This document shows, piece after piece, positions 1 to 8,194 of a stretch of DNA of 51,380 nt; the stretch's first letter is position 1; every line of letters starts with the position of its first letter. The notes under the pieces were generated by a model, which saw only the letters and a program-made list of their open reading frames with translations, searched no databases and was not told where the DNA came from. Both the position numbers and the translations under genes were made by a program. Source of the stretch: a virus; the IMG/VR virus record IMGVR_UViG_3300025705_000006, positions 1 through 51,380 of that record, one strand, 5' to 3'.

Positions 1-2
1 CT

Positions 3-284
3 GCTAATAAAAAGAAAAGAAAAGAAGAGATGCTTCAAGGCTATAGCAGTGAAACGGATATGAAGAGATATGACTTTCCTTTATGGGAGAGAACGTTTGG
101 ACCTGACTCTCCAGGATATGAAACAAGGCAGGCAGAGAAAGAGTTAAAACGAAAAGCACGTAAGCTAAGACAACAAGAGAAGGATAAGATGTATGACTAT
201 ACGCCTCCTAAAAAGGAGAAAAGTTCAAGTCTTTTTGGACCTTCAACTACAAGAAAATCAAAAAGTTCAAGTAAATTATTTTAA
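3..284 (+). CDS. Small basic phage protein, probably 5'-truncated
   Basis: This lysine/arginine-rich protein has a Ser-rich tail ending in SSSKLF. The reading frame is open to the left edge of the window with no stop before the first ATG at 30, so the gene may begin outside the window; starting at 30 it would have 84 residues. The middle (about residues 30-55 from that ATG) is strongly charged and probably helical. No domain is recognised. It is followed after 3 bases by another small basic gene on the same strand, so both look like the tail end of a + strand virion operon resembling the small-protein cluster at 19.7-21.7 kb. Function unknown. Confidence 0.55.
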   Translation, partial: ANKKKRKEEMLQGYSSETDMKRYDFPLWERTFGPDSPGYETRQAEKELKRKARKLRQQEKDKMYDYTPPKKEKSSSLFGPSTTRKSKSSSKLF

Positions 285-287
285 CAT

Positions 288-437
288 ATGCCATTCACAA
301 AAGCAGGTAAAAATAGAAATGTAAGTCCAAGTGGAAGAGTGTTTACTGACAAACAAGTAAAGCTATACTATGCCACAGATGGATTTAAAAAATCTAAACT
401 ATCTAAGAAACGAAGAAAGAAAAGAAAAAGGAAATAA
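288..437 (+). CDS. 49-residue basic protein
   Basis: ATG at 288 lies 3 bases after the previous stop, and the frame encodes 49 residues ending at TAA 435-437. The N-terminal half (PFTKAGKNRNVSPSGRVFT) is ordinary, while the last 15 residues are almost all Lys/Arg, which suggests nucleic-acid binding or packaging with DNA. A bidirectional hairpin terminator follows directly, which supports this being the last gene of a + strand operon. Similar Lys/Arg-tailed mini-proteins occur at 19.7-21.7 kb. No function is known to me. Confidence 0.6.
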   Translation: MPFTKAGKNRNVSPSGRVFTDKQVKLYYATDGFKKSKLSKKRRKKRKRK

Positions 438-465
438 AAAAGCCTCAATTAAGAGGCTCTTTCGC
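435..465. terminator. Bidirectional intrinsic terminator
   Basis: Stem AGCCTC (441-446), loop AATTAA, stem GAGGCT (453-458). A run of A precedes it, giving a good U tract on the - strand; CTTT follows on the + strand. It sits between convergent operons, ending the + genes before 437 and the - strand operon that ends at 573. Confidence 0.75.
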
Positions 466-572
466 TATTAACCAGTTTTTGTAAACAATTAGAAAGTTAC
501 ATAAACTAAACAGAATTGACCGAAAATTATTCAATTGATGTTTTTGTAGACCTCAAAGATAATAAAATTTTT

Positions 573-758
573 CTAAATCTCGTCTTTAAAACTAGACTTT
601 ATATTATTTAATGTTGATATAAGTTGATTAATATCTTGTTCTGCTTGATTAAAATCTTTATCAACTAAGCTTTCATATACACTACTAGACTGGTCGTGGA
701 TCTCATCCATTAGATGGTTAATGTGTTTTAATCTTTTTTCATCTAAAGGGTTAATCAT
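573..758 (-). CDS. Small helical protein, unknown
   Basis: A 61-residue protein, acidic to neutral, predicted almost entirely helical with heptad-like Leu/Ile spacing (HLMDEIHDQ, INQLISTLNNIK). It starts 6 bases after the metallophosphoesterase stop and is the last gene of the - strand replication operon. No family recognised. A small coiled-coil accessory protein is the most that can be said. Confidence 0.6.
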   Translation of the reverse strand: MINPLDEKRLKHINHLMDEIHDQSSSVYESLVDKDFNQAEQDINQLISTLNNIKSSFKDEI

Positions 759-764
759 TTTCTT

Positions 765-1793
765 TTAAAATATATGAGTTAATCTAGCTATTTGTCCATG
801 GTCTTTTGAATGAATAAATCCTTCTACTGCCTTTATTCCACCAACACCATATCCATTTCTATGATGCCAAGAGTCTGATCCACTAGGAGACCTCAGAGAC
901 TCAACAGTTATCCCATGATAGTCTTTTGAATTCTTGTGATGTACGTGGTGTGTGTATACATACCTGTGTTTGGTTTCTGCCCACCATTTAGAAAACTCAT
1001 TAGCCATTATAAGTGGCAGGTCAGCAATCTTTGCTCCATCTCCATGAGTAGTTCCAATTAAATTTTTACCATACTTGTATCCCTTTCTATGTGCAATGCT
1101 ACAATCAAAGGTTATGTTATCGCATTTTCTGAACCAAGATTTTATTGAGTCTGACAACATAAATCCAGAGACGTAGTCATGATTACTAGGGTTATAAACA
1201 AAGTGAACATCTGCTATGTCTAATAATATTTCTATTATATCTACATATAATTTTTTTGCAGTAAGAAAGTTATCATACCACATCCCATCTGTATCTTGTG
1301 GTGTTCCTGATGTAGTCTTTCTAGAAGGAACATCAACGTGCAGTATATCATTACCTCCAATAAACAAAATCTGATCTATATTAAATCCTTGTGATTTATT
1401 TATTATTCCTTCAACCCCTTCCTTAACTCTTTTAACTGCTATCTGTGAGTTATATTCCTCTCCAGTTTCAAATGATGAGGCTAGTTTTCCTATATGTATA
1501 TCAGCAGGATCGATAACTAGTAAGTGAGAATCATTATTTTTTTTTCTTTTTATTTTCGGATATGAAGGAGAGTGTTTGTCCATCTCCTCTATTATTGCGT
1601 CTCTTAATTTATGTATAGATATACCTTGTTTTTTAGCATGAATAGAGAAGTGTTTTCCTTTATGCCAATAATGACTAATATCTTCTATAGGTATTCCAAC
1701 TTCTTCAGCTTCTTTTTTTAATGCTCTGTGGTCTCTTATTAACTCATATTCCTCTTCGTCTAACCTAGGTCTGTGTTGCATTTTATTTTTCAT
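765..1793 (-). CDS. Calcineurin-like metallophosphoesterase
   Basis: A 342-residue protein. The metallophosphoesterase metal-binding signature is complete and in order: DxH at residues 98-100 (DIH), GGND at 146-149, NHD at 204-206, THGD at 249-252 and THHVHH at 281-286. Family members hydrolyse phosphomonoesters or diesters with two metal ions; phage versions often act on DNA or nucleotides. The first 90 residues are basic with an HTH-like pattern, which suggests nucleic-acid binding. It lies in the replication operon downstream of primase, helicase and VRR-NUC genes, so a DNA-end or nucleotide-processing role is likely (inference). The substrate cannot be read from sequence. Confidence 0.85.
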   Translation of the reverse strand: MKNKMQHRPRLDEEEYELIRDHRALKKEAEEVGIPIEDISHYWHKGKHFSIHAKKQGISIHKLRDAIIEEMDKHSPSYPKIKRKKNNDSHLLVIDPADIHIGKLASSFETGEEYNSQIAVKRVKEGVEGIINKSQGFNIDQILFIGGNDILHVDVPSRKTTSGTPQDTDGMWYDNFLTAKKLYVDIIEILLDIADVHFVYNPSNHDYVSGFMLSDSIKSWFRKCDNITFDCSIAHRKGYKYGKNLIGTTHGDGAKIADLPLIMANEFSKWWAETKHRYVYTHHVHHKNSKDYHGITVESLRSPSGSDSWHHRNGYGVGGIKAVEGFIHSKDHGQIARLTHIF

Positions 1794-1842
1794 ATTTGAT
1801 GTAATTAAAAATACAAAAAAAAAAATTAGATATTTTTTGTAA

Positions 1843-2151
1843 TTAATTTGTTAAAAAATTCTGCTTTTCTTTTGAGTTCTCTCGGTATAGCCTTTTAACA
1901 GTGGTTTTTAATCTTTTTATCTCTCTTTCTTGACCATGAAAGAAATCTATAGATGCTTTGTATAAAACTCCCTTATCGATAAATGCTTTATCAATTGCTC
2001 TTTTTAATACTTCAATAGAAACATAATACTTGTGGTGTATGTTGTTTAGTTCTTCTAAATCTTTTTTAGACAATCCATTAGCTTCTGCTGAATCTCTAGC
2101 TTGTCTTATCTCTTCAAATCGTTCTCTTAATAGTTCAATTGGTTCTGTCAT
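1843..2151 (-). CDS. Coiled-coil protein, unknown
   Basis: A 102-residue, highly charged and mostly helical protein with two likely coiled-coil stretches (residues 1-30 and 70-98). No catalytic motif was seen. It lies between the VRR-NUC side and the metallophosphoesterase in the same - strand operon. A 49-nt A/T-rich gap follows it before the phosphoesterase. A possible 40-residue ORF overlaps its start. Function unknown. Confidence 0.65.
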   Translation of the reverse strand: MTEPIELLRERFEEIRQARDSAEANGLSKKDLEELNNIHHKYYVSIEVLKRAIDKAFIDKGVLYKASIDFFHGQEREIKRLKTTVKRLYRENSKEKQNFLTN

Positions 2152-2257
2152 TTGATTTTAATTTAAGTATTTTTTGAAATAGTTCTTTTCTCTTATCACC
2201 TTTCGGTAATTTATCTAGCATTTGTTGTGCTTTCTGTATTGTTTTTTTTATGTTCAT
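2135..2257 (-). CDS. Possible 40-residue overlapping ORF
   Basis: ATG at 2257 (- strand) opens a 40-residue frame (MNIKKTIQKAQQML... ending LKSNDRTN) with stop at 2135-2137. It bridges the gap between the 124-residue and 102-residue genes, overlapping the first by 47 bases and the second by 17. Such tight overlap is usual in this operon, and the amino-acid composition (Lys-rich amphipathic helix) is plausible. There is no homology evidence. Confidence 0.4.
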   Translation of the reverse strand: MNIKKTIQKAQQMLDKLPKGDKRKELFQKILKLKSNDRTN

Positions 2258-2585
2258 AGTTTTCAATTGTTTGTTTTGCTTTAACGTAATCTAAATATTC
2301 ATCCAAGGTATCTTGTTTTATGTCTACAAAATATGGATACTCTCCTTCCTCACGCAAAAAAGCTAAAGAAAAAAAGAAAGGGTTTTCTCCTCTTATGACA
2401 CCACCAATAAAATTATAATCATCTGATGGTGTAAATAAATCATAATTTAAATTTTCAAGAGCATTATTAACTTTAACTCTAAGATTAAATGGCAACTCAT
2501 TTAAGTATGTTGCAACATAAAATGTCACGCCATAGTTTTTTAATAATATATCTCTATCCTCTGTAAACCTCAGTTCTAAATCCAT
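2211..2585 (-). CDS. Hypothetical phage protein (124 aa)
   Basis: An acidic, aromatic-rich protein of 124 residues with a hydrophilic Asn/Thr-rich C-terminal tail. Its ATG lies inside the VRR-NUC gene (32-base overlap), indicating translational coupling. Patterns such as FFFSLAFLREEGEYPYFVDI suggest a compact alpha/beta fold, but I do not recognise the family. Its place in the replication operon suggests an accessory replication or host-takeover role (inference only). Confidence 0.6.
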   Translation of the reverse strand: MDLELRFTEDRDILLKNYGVTFYVATYLNELPFNLRVKVNNALENLNYDLFTPSDDYNFIGGVIRGENPFFFSLAFLREEGEYPYFVDIKQDTLDEYLDYVKAKQTIENYEHKKNNTESTTNAR

Positions 2586-2793
2586 GTTTTTCTAATTCTT
2601 TTATTCTATATTTTTGTAACTCCGACAACTTCCCACCTTCTTTTTTTATCTCACTGAAAAGTATCTTACCATCTGGGTGAACTGCAATTAGATCAGGGAT
2701 GCCGTTCTTATTGGTCTTAATAAGCTTGATTACATAGTAACCCTCTGACTCTAATTGCGTTATTCTCTTCTTTTGTATATGTTGTTCTGTCAT
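2554..2793 (-). CDS. VRR-NUC domain nuclease
   Basis: A 79-residue stand-alone VRR-NUC (PD-(D/E)xK superfamily) domain. The active-site pattern is visible: GIPDLI with Asp34, SEIK with Glu48 and Lys50, then a Gln/Leu helix (LSELQKYRI). Stand-alone phage VRR-NUC proteins are structure-specific nucleases or Holliday-junction-type resolvases and often sit beside SNF2-type helicases, as here (helicase at 3093-4334). It probably processes recombination or replication intermediates. Length is typical of the phage form. Confidence 0.88.
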   Translation of the reverse strand: MTEQHIQKKRITQLESEGYYVIKLIKTNKNGIPDLIAVHPDGKILFSEIKKEGGKLSELQKYRIKELEKHGFRTEVYRG

Positions 2794-2796
2794 AAA

Positions 2797-3087
2797 CTAA
2801 GTAAGTTTTTTTGTTTCAGTTGGTTTATAGTTTAAACACGCATATAATCCATGAGATAGTCTTTGTATTTTTCTACTTAAAACTAATTTTTTTAATATAT
2901 CTGCCAAAGTTCTTTCTTTTATAAACATAGTCTTAGCTTTTTCCAAAACCTCCTTCCTTTCAAGTATTCTTTCTTCCTCATTTATCCATTTTACTAACTC
3001 TTTTATTCTTACATCGTTGTATGAGTTTTCAAATGACCAATCAGAGGTAGCATAAGTTAGTTTATTGTAATTTTTTTTAATTCCCAT
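2797..3087 (-). CDS. Putative winged-helix small protein
   Basis: A 96-residue basic protein between the VRR-NUC nuclease and the SNF2 helicase, with 3 and 5-base gaps. Residues about 60-87 (TLADILKKLVLSRKIQRLS then HGLYAC) resemble the recognition helix and wing of winged-helix domains. It may be a DNA-binding partner of the helicase/nuclease pair. The domain call is from pattern only. Confidence 0.6.
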   Translation of the reverse strand: MGIKKNYNKLTYATSDWSFENSYNDVRIKELVKWINEEERILERKEVLEKAKTMFIKERTLADILKKLVLSRKIQRLSHGLYACLNYKPTETKKLT

Positions 3088-3092
3088 TGTAT

Positions 3093-4334
3093 TTAATTTA
3101 AAGTTAATAAATCTTTTTTAAAGTGTTTAAGGGTATAATCCTTCTTTTGAACTACTGATTTGTATATTTCTTTCTCTATCCCATCCTTAGCAAACACCCA
3201 GTAAACTTTACTTAGCTTACTATCTTTGGTTGTCATTCGGTCACGACTTTGCCAATAACTTGTTGCACTGAAGTCTATGTTGTAGTACACTAGGAACTCA
3301 GCATTACGTAAACTTATCCCCTCCCTACCACTCACAATCTGTAGTGCTATGGTTTTGTCTGTTGAATTAAACTCATCAAGCTCCGTACACAACTGATCTC
3401 CATAAACAGTTTTTAATGCGTTCAGCTCTTCTTTAAACTTATAAAATATTCCAACCTTTGACACGCAAAAGTTGTCATAAATAAACTGTGCTTTATTTAA
3501 ATCTAATATCATAGAGTTTCCACTCTCAAACTTAACAGTTCCACTATACATTTGGTGAAGTTTCATCATAAGTTTTACTGGTGTGTCGGCAAGTATCACA
3601 TCCTCATTCCCTTCAACAACTAAATCTTTTTTTAGTTTAGATGTTAAACTATAAGTCAATTCACTCATATCAACTTCCAATACTTCTTCAATTATATCAT
3701 TCTCAAATCCTGCCTCTTTCTGAGTAAATCTAATCGTGTATGGATTCATCTTGTCAACTATAGTTTCAAGTCCTCTAGAATAGTCATTAATCATCATAGA
3801 GTTTATTTTTCTCTGCCTAACATCTACATAGTCCTTTGCAAACTTATAGAAGCTTACATACTCTCTAAATGGATTATTTGGAATACCATACACCTGGTGA
3901 TACATTTGACTGTAAGACTCAGGTGTAGGTGTTCCTGACATCAGAATTACTTTACTTTTATTTTTTTTGATTAATGCCTTTACATCTCTAGCACGTTTGT
4001 TAGGCTTAGGTATCGCACCTAAACTATGTGCCTCATCAATGATGACAATATCCCACTTAATATTTTGTGGTAGCTTATGCATACTTTCATAGTTTATTGT
4101 AAACAATATAAATGATGCAGGACACATAAGGTCATAGTCACCAACGATTGATGATATAGCTTTCTTTTTAGTAAGAAACAATACGTGTTCCACATCCATC
4201 TGATCTGCAATACCTAAACTTGTTAAAGTCTTTCCAGTTCGCACTTCCATTGCAAGATATAGGAATCCTTTGTCTTTTAGAATCTCAGTTCCTTGACTGA
4301 TAATATTCTTTTGATAGTCTCTAAATTCAATCAT
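3093..4334 (-). CDS. SNF2-family DEAH helicase
   Basis: A 413-residue superfamily 2 helicase of the compact phage SNF2 type. Motifs in order: Q-motif-like FRDYQ (4-8), Walker A RTGKT (32-36), DEAH box IIDEAH (98-103), motif III SGTP (133-136), motif V VSGREGIS (334-341), motif VI QSRDR (362-366). ATP-driven DNA translocation or remodelling is expected. The neighbouring VRR-NUC gene suggests a helicase-nuclease module for replication-fork or recombination intermediates. It begins 3 bases downstream of the primase-helicase stop, in one operon. Confidence 0.92.
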   Translation of the reverse strand: MIEFRDYQKNIISQGTEILKDKGFLYLAMEVRTGKTLTSLGIADQMDVEHVLFLTKKKAISSIVGDYDLMCPASFILFTINYESMHKLPQNIKWDIVIIDEAHSLGAIPKPNKRARDVKALIKKNKSKVILMSGTPTPESYSQMYHQVYGIPNNPFREYVSFYKFAKDYVDVRQRKINSMMINDYSRGLETIVDKMNPYTIRFTQKEAGFENDIIEEVLEVDMSELTYSLTSKLKKDLVVEGNEDVILADTPVKLMMKLHQMYSGTVKFESGNSMILDLNKAQFIYDNFCVSKVGIFYKFKEELNALKTVYGDQLCTELDEFNSTDKTIALQIVSGREGISLRNAEFLVYYNIDFSATSYWQSRDRMTTKDSKLSKVYWVFAKDGIEKEIYKSVVQKKDYTLKHFKKDLLTLN

Positions 4335-4337
4335 ACC

Positions 4338-6755
4338 TTACATTAGTTTACCTTGTACTTCTAGTTCTTCTTTACCTCTGAATCGAATCCATCTTCCATC
4401 TCTGTCTCTACCCTCCTCTGGAGCACAACCAAATTTGTAATTAGCATATGCAACGAGCCACTTGTAGAATCTGTTTCTTGTTATAGACATCTTAGACTTG
4501 GGTGCATAATCTGGGTATTCAGATGTAAATTCTACATATAGAGTTTGCTTGTAGCTTTTTCTGTTTTTTGCAACCAATAGATTATCCATCTCTCCCTCAA
4601 TCAGACCACACCACTCTAAAAACTCATGGCTTGTTTCAACACCTAGGTTTCTTATCTCTTGGTTTACAGAATGAGATTTTAATAATCCTTTCCCAAGGTA
4701 TAGTTGTAGGTTTTGAATCATATAGTTATCAAACTGACACCACTCTGCATCATCCCAATCTCCAAACATTAATTTACCAAACTCATCTAATGGGGTACGA
4801 TTTTTATTATAGTGTTGACTAAGTTCCACCTCCCACTTTCTACGAGCAAATGAATTACCACTCCCTTTGATTGCATAGTTAGTAGTAATAGCTATCTTAG
4901 GTGATTTAGAAAATGGTATAGAGATGGCATCTTTATTTTTCTTCTCTAAGGTCATGCCCTCAGTAACAACAGAAAACAACCTTTCAAAGTCAAAGTATTT
5001 CTTAACATCATCAAACACAAGTATCTGTGTATCTGCTGACACTAATTGATATGCAAAGGAACGTTCAAAAGCAAACGACTTTCCATCAATCGTGACAACC
5101 TTTTTCATGTGTGATATTGCCTTCATAAAAATTCCCTTACCAGTTCCACCTTCAGGTGTGTCTGTTATAACCTCGTCATTTAATATAATAGCAGGACAAT
5201 AGCTTAAATTTTTGTGAGCATGAAGCATAAATCCAATGGTGCTTTCCATAGTTTTAATTCTCTTCTGCTCTTGTTCGCCTCCACAAATATTTTTTACAAA
5301 CGTTTGATATGTACAATTACCAACTTCACATATTTTAAATTTTCTATCAATGATATGGTCTCTCCATACATAACCTTCCAAATCTGAATACTCCATTATT
5401 TTTACAGAGTTTTTAGTTATTTCAACTGCACAATTATTATAATACAGATAAGCAGAATACTTAGTATCTTCAATAAAAAATATGTCAATTGTTTCTAGTA
5501 GTGTTAAAAACTCTTCTCTGAAAAACCTAACTGAATCTGCAAAATAATTATATATACTAATATCATCAAGGGTTAGTAGATGAGAAAGAACAAAATCTTT
5601 TATTTCTTTTTCAGATGTGTGATCTACTAAATTACTTTCTCTTTTAACAAACACATAGTTCTTACTTCCCTCTGGACAAAATTTAAAAAAACCTTTATCT
5701 TCTAAAAACCTTTTAAATTCTATGTGAACAATCTTAACAACTCCCTTGTCACTTTTAGTCCAAAATATATATTTGCTATTTTCATCTTCAACTTTATGTA
5801 TTACGGCATTAACTACATCGCCACCAACTGCCGTATCTTCAAATTGCTGACGAATCTCCTTTTTTGGTACTCCTCTTCTAAGTTGTTGTTTTATCTTACT
5901 TATTGCTACGTCATCCTCGTAATACTTAGTTCCAAAGTTTTGTCTGTTGGAGTACGCTGAGTCTATTGTTCTTTTAATTTCTTTTTGATTAAAATCTTTA
6001 CTTGCATACTGATTAAGAATGTAACCAGCTAAGGATGGCTGAACTCCATAATCATTAAAAGCCATTGCTAGTATGTAAACATTTTGGTTTCGTTGTCCTT
6101 CAGACATTGGGTATTTTTTTGTCCACCATTTAACTAGTATCTCAACTATTTTGTTTTCGTCTGTGATAGGTATTGTTGGTGAATCTGATGAGGTAAACTC
6201 TTTATACTCAATTTCAGCAACCTCATCCCATACAGATGAGTTTTTATTTAAAAATAGTAATGGATCATAAGACTCATAACAAACCCTACTTACATTCTTG
6301 CAAGTTTTGTCAAAGTATTTTGACTCATAATATTTTTCTAGTGCTATAAAATAATTTATATGGTTTTCTACATCTTGAGGTATCTTAACTATAACTTTCA
6401 ATCCATTACCACTTGGTGAAACAAAAACAGAATAAGTATATTTATCTTTTGTTAGTTTTTGCTTTTCAGATATCATAGTTTTTTGTTTCTCATATCCATC
6501 AAAATCTAAACATATAAAACCACTATGCTCGTTTAGTGAAGAATCTTTTCTGTTGGTAAATTTTCCTGAAAAACATATAGCTGGTAATTTTTTCTTTAGT
6601 TCGTTTCGATGGGTCTTATCTTTTTCTTTTCGAATGTTTTTAACTAGGTCTTTAGACTTCCCATTCTTTATTCTATCAAGTATTTTGTCTATGTTAACAT
6701 AGAATGGAGTGTCTGTTTCCTTAATGTTTCTAAATATTGTGATGTTCTGTGTCAT
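4338..6755 (-). CDS. Primase-helicase (BT4734/VirE-N-like primase plus D5-like SF3 helicase)
   Basis: An 805-residue replication protein. The N-terminal part (about 55-185) resembles the BT4734/VirE N-terminal archaeo-eukaryotic primase-like domain, with ICLDFDGY (81-88) and SPSGNGLKVIVKI (113-125). A PriCT/VirE-like helical stretch follows at about 215-275. The C-terminal ATPase is D5/SF3-like: Walker A GGTGKG (536-541), Walker B LVFDDV (579-584), motif C ITTNY (623-627), then a likely winged-helix tail. It would open origins and prime or unwind DNA for the phage. It is the first gene of the left - strand operon, directly downstream of the GTGACA/TCGTATAGGGA element. Confidence 0.88.
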   Translation of the reverse strand: MTQNITIFRNIKETDTPFYVNIDKILDRIKNGKSKDLVKNIRKEKDKTHRNELKKKLPAICFSGKFTNRKDSSLNEHSGFICLDFDGYEKQKTMISEKQKLTKDKYTYSVFVSPSGNGLKVIVKIPQDVENHINYFIALEKYYESKYFDKTCKNVSRVCYESYDPLLFLNKNSSVWDEVAEIEYKEFTSSDSPTIPITDENKIVEILVKWWTKKYPMSEGQRNQNVYILAMAFNDYGVQPSLAGYILNQYASKDFNQKEIKRTIDSAYSNRQNFGTKYYEDDVAISKIKQQLRRGVPKKEIRQQFEDTAVGGDVVNAVIHKVEDENSKYIFWTKSDKGVVKIVHIEFKRFLEDKGFFKFCPEGSKNYVFVKRESNLVDHTSEKEIKDFVLSHLLTLDDISIYNYFADSVRFFREEFLTLLETIDIFFIEDTKYSAYLYYNNCAVEITKNSVKIMEYSDLEGYVWRDHIIDRKFKICEVGNCTYQTFVKNICGGEQEQKRIKTMESTIGFMLHAHKNLSYCPAIILNDEVITDTPEGGTGKGIFMKAISHMKKVVTIDGKSFAFERSFAYQLVSADTQILVFDDVKKYFDFERLFSVVTEGMTLEKKNKDAISIPFSKSPKIAITTNYAIKGSGNSFARRKWEVELSQHYNKNRTPLDEFGKLMFGDWDDAEWCQFDNYMIQNLQLYLGKGLLKSHSVNQEIRNLGVETSHEFLEWCGLIEGEMDNLLVAKNRKSYKQTLYVEFTSEYPDYAPKSKMSITRNRFYKWLVAYANYKFGCAPEEGRDRDGRWIRFRGKEELEVQGKLM

Positions 6756-6776
6756 TTCTGTGTCAATTTTATGTCG
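6749..6776. repeat. TGTGTCA direct repeats at primase start
   Basis: CTGTGTCA occurs twice (6748-6754 and 6759-6765 regions) followed by ATGTCG. Read on the - strand these are TGACACA boxes overlapping the start codon of the primase-helicase (ATG at 6755). They match the GTGACA boxes upstream and near groEL, and may be operator half-sites for a phage DNA-binding protein. Confidence 0.5.
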
Positions 6777-6820
6777 TTTTTTTTTCTGTAACTATCTGGT
6801 TATTAGTTTAGTGTTATTTT

Positions 6821-6915
6821 GTGACAATTTTTTACTATCGTATAGGGAATAAAAAAAATAAATATATAAAAAGTATATAAATATATAGAGATTGTTTTTT
6901 TGTCATATTCGTCAC
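6821..6915 (+). promoter_or_regulatory. GTGACA/TCGTATAGGGA element, left copy
   Basis: GTGACAATTT (6821-6830), 7 nt, TCGTATAGGGA (6838-6848), an A/T tract with TATATA runs, TTTGTCA (6899-6905) and GTCAC (6911-6915). The same blocks, with the same 17-nt and 61-nt start-to-start spacing, recur at 17218-17311. The outer boxes are inverted (GTGACAA versus TTTGTCA) around an AT-rich core. This fits an origin or operator (inference). It lies between the SSB terminator and the primase-helicase gene. Confidence 0.65.
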
Positions 6916-6926
6916 ACACAAGAGGT

Positions 6927-6951
6927 AAAAAAAGGGAGATATAAATCTCCC
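6927..6951 (-). terminator. Intrinsic terminator after SSB
   Basis: Read on the - strand: GGGAGAT, loop TTAT, ATCTCCC (6951 down to 6934) followed by seven T (6933-6927). It lies 22 bases past the SSB stop and ends the recombination operon before the primase operon. Confidence 0.85.
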
Positions 6952-6972
6952 TATTTATTTATAATTATAGTT

Positions 6973-7320
6973 TTAGAATGGCACTTCACCATCATCTTCT
7001 CCTACGACCTCTGGCTCATTTACCTCTATGTTAGATGGATCAGCTTTAGACACCTTCCATGCTTGTAGGCTCGTGTAATACTTTCCGTTGTACTCGTTGC
7101 AGTTTACATTAAACTCAACCTTAACTACATCTCCAACGTTGTTATACTGATTAAACTGTTGTACCTTTTCATCTTTAAACAACTCAAAGCAAAATAGGTT
7201 GTTGTATGTTTCTCCATTGTCGATTAAAAATAGTTGCTTAGTCCAGGCATTTCCTGACTTTGATGTTCCACTCTGTGGTGGTAATACTTTGGTAATTTTA
7301 CCGATTACTGATAATTCCAT
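6973..7320 (-). CDS. Single-stranded DNA-binding protein (DUF3127-like OB fold)
   Basis: A 115-residue protein resembling the DUF3127 family of OB-fold SSB-like proteins in Bacteroidota and their phages. It starts MELSVIGKITKVLPPQSG and alternates beta strands through residue 92. The last residues form an acidic tail ending GEVPF, as in bacterial SSB C-terminal tips that recruit partner proteins. It would coat ssDNA during replication and annealing-based recombination. It is the final gene of the exonuclease/annealing-protein operon; its ATG follows the 48-residue ORF stop directly. Confidence 0.82.
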   Translation of the reverse strand: MELSVIGKITKVLPPQSGTSKSGNAWTKQLFLIDNGETYNNLFCFELFKDEKVQQFNQYNNVGDVVKVEFNVNCNEYNGKYYTSLQAWKVSKADPSNIEVNEPEVVGEDDGEVPF

Positions 7321-7467
7321 TTACTGATTAATTTTAATGTTACGTTCCAAATGTTTTAATGTTTCTTCGATAAGTTGATTCTTATCACTCCTGGTCTTAC
7401 ATACTTTTGGAACTTGTAAGTACATAATGTTAGAAGATTTTTTTAGTTTTTTAAATAAGTTCCACAT
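7321..7467 (-). CDS. 48-residue small protein
   Basis: ATG at 7467 overlaps the 3' end of the exonuclease gene by 17 bases. The frame ends with TAA at 7321-7323, immediately next to the SSB start at 7320. The protein is basic (MWNLFKKLKKSSN... ending NIKINQ) and probably helical. The exact stop-to-start join and conserved direction argue that it is translated. No family recognised. Confidence 0.6.
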   Translation of the reverse strand: MWNLFKKLKKSSNIMYLQVPKVCKTRSDKNQLIEETLKHLERNIKINQ

Positions 7468-8191
7468 GACGATAATATTGATTTACATCATCCGTAGCAT
7501 CTTCTCCAAAAAATTTATTGTATACCTCGATTGCCTTCTGAACCTTTACTGCACCCTTCTCAATAAAGTCTGCCGTTGTTTCAAAGACTCCTAGCTGACC
7601 ATTAGTCTTATCTATTACGAGAAATTTTAGAGGCTTACCAAACAATGTATGGTATACGTATGCTTGACTATCGTAGTTGTATTTTGATGCACTATAAATG
7701 AATTTATTTATGTCACTTGTAGTTTTTATATCAATCAAACAGTCATTTGCACAAACTATATCTGCCTTACCTTTCCACATTACTCCTCCTATCTCTCCAA
7801 TTGCTGGAACTTCAAACTGATTACCATCAGCATATATCATATCGTAAAAGTCTAAGTTGGATGTCATAACCTTTGCAAGTTCTGTGATGTCATCATATTC
7901 TTTTTGTAGCAAAAGGAATGGCTCTTCAGACTCGGCTAATATTTCCTTGTACTTCTTTGTGTTTCTGCTTGACACATCTACTGCGTTCCAATCTTTAACT
8001 TTTTCTGGCTCTAAAATCAAGTGGTGAAACAATCTTCCTTTCGCAAAATTTATGTTGTCATCTTTCTGTACCCCAAATTCTTTTGGGTTTGAAAGTAATG
8101 CTCCAATATCACTATTGGAGAGATAGTTCTTACCTATCCCTCCGTAATATTCCTTGTCGTCTTTAAGTTGTTTGATTATTTTGTCTGACAT
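7451..8191 (-). CDS. RecE-like PD-(D/E)xK exonuclease
   Basis: A 246-residue nuclease of the exonuclease VIII/RecE (YqaJ-like) type. Visible motifs: GRLFHHLILEP (52-62) with the family His, GKAD with Asp144, LIDIKT with Asp154 and Lys156, and the YDSQAYVY motif (173-180) that caps the active site. Such enzymes resect one strand of duplex DNA to load an annealing protein. The gene directly upstream (8195-8887) is a DUF1071 annealing protein and the SSB lies downstream, so exonuclease, annealing protein and SSB form one recombination unit. Confidence 0.85.
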   Translation of the reverse strand: MSDKIIKQLKDDKEYYGGIGKNYLSNSDIGALLSNPKEFGVQKDDNINFAKGRLFHHLILEPEKVKDWNAVDVSSRNTKKYKEILAESEEPFLLLQKEYDDITELAKVMTSNLDFYDMIYADGNQFEVPAIGEIGGVMWKGKADIVCANDCLIDIKTTSDINKFIYSASKYNYDSQAYVYHTLFGKPLKFLVIDKTNGQLGVFETTADFIEKGAVKVQKAIEVYNKFFGEDATDDVNQYYRHVELI

Positions 8192-8194
8192 GGC

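Noticed and set aside
484-494. AACAATTAGAA on the + strand near the left terminator
   Set aside because: No start codon follows it and it is outside the early operon; a chance match in AT-rich DNA is likely.
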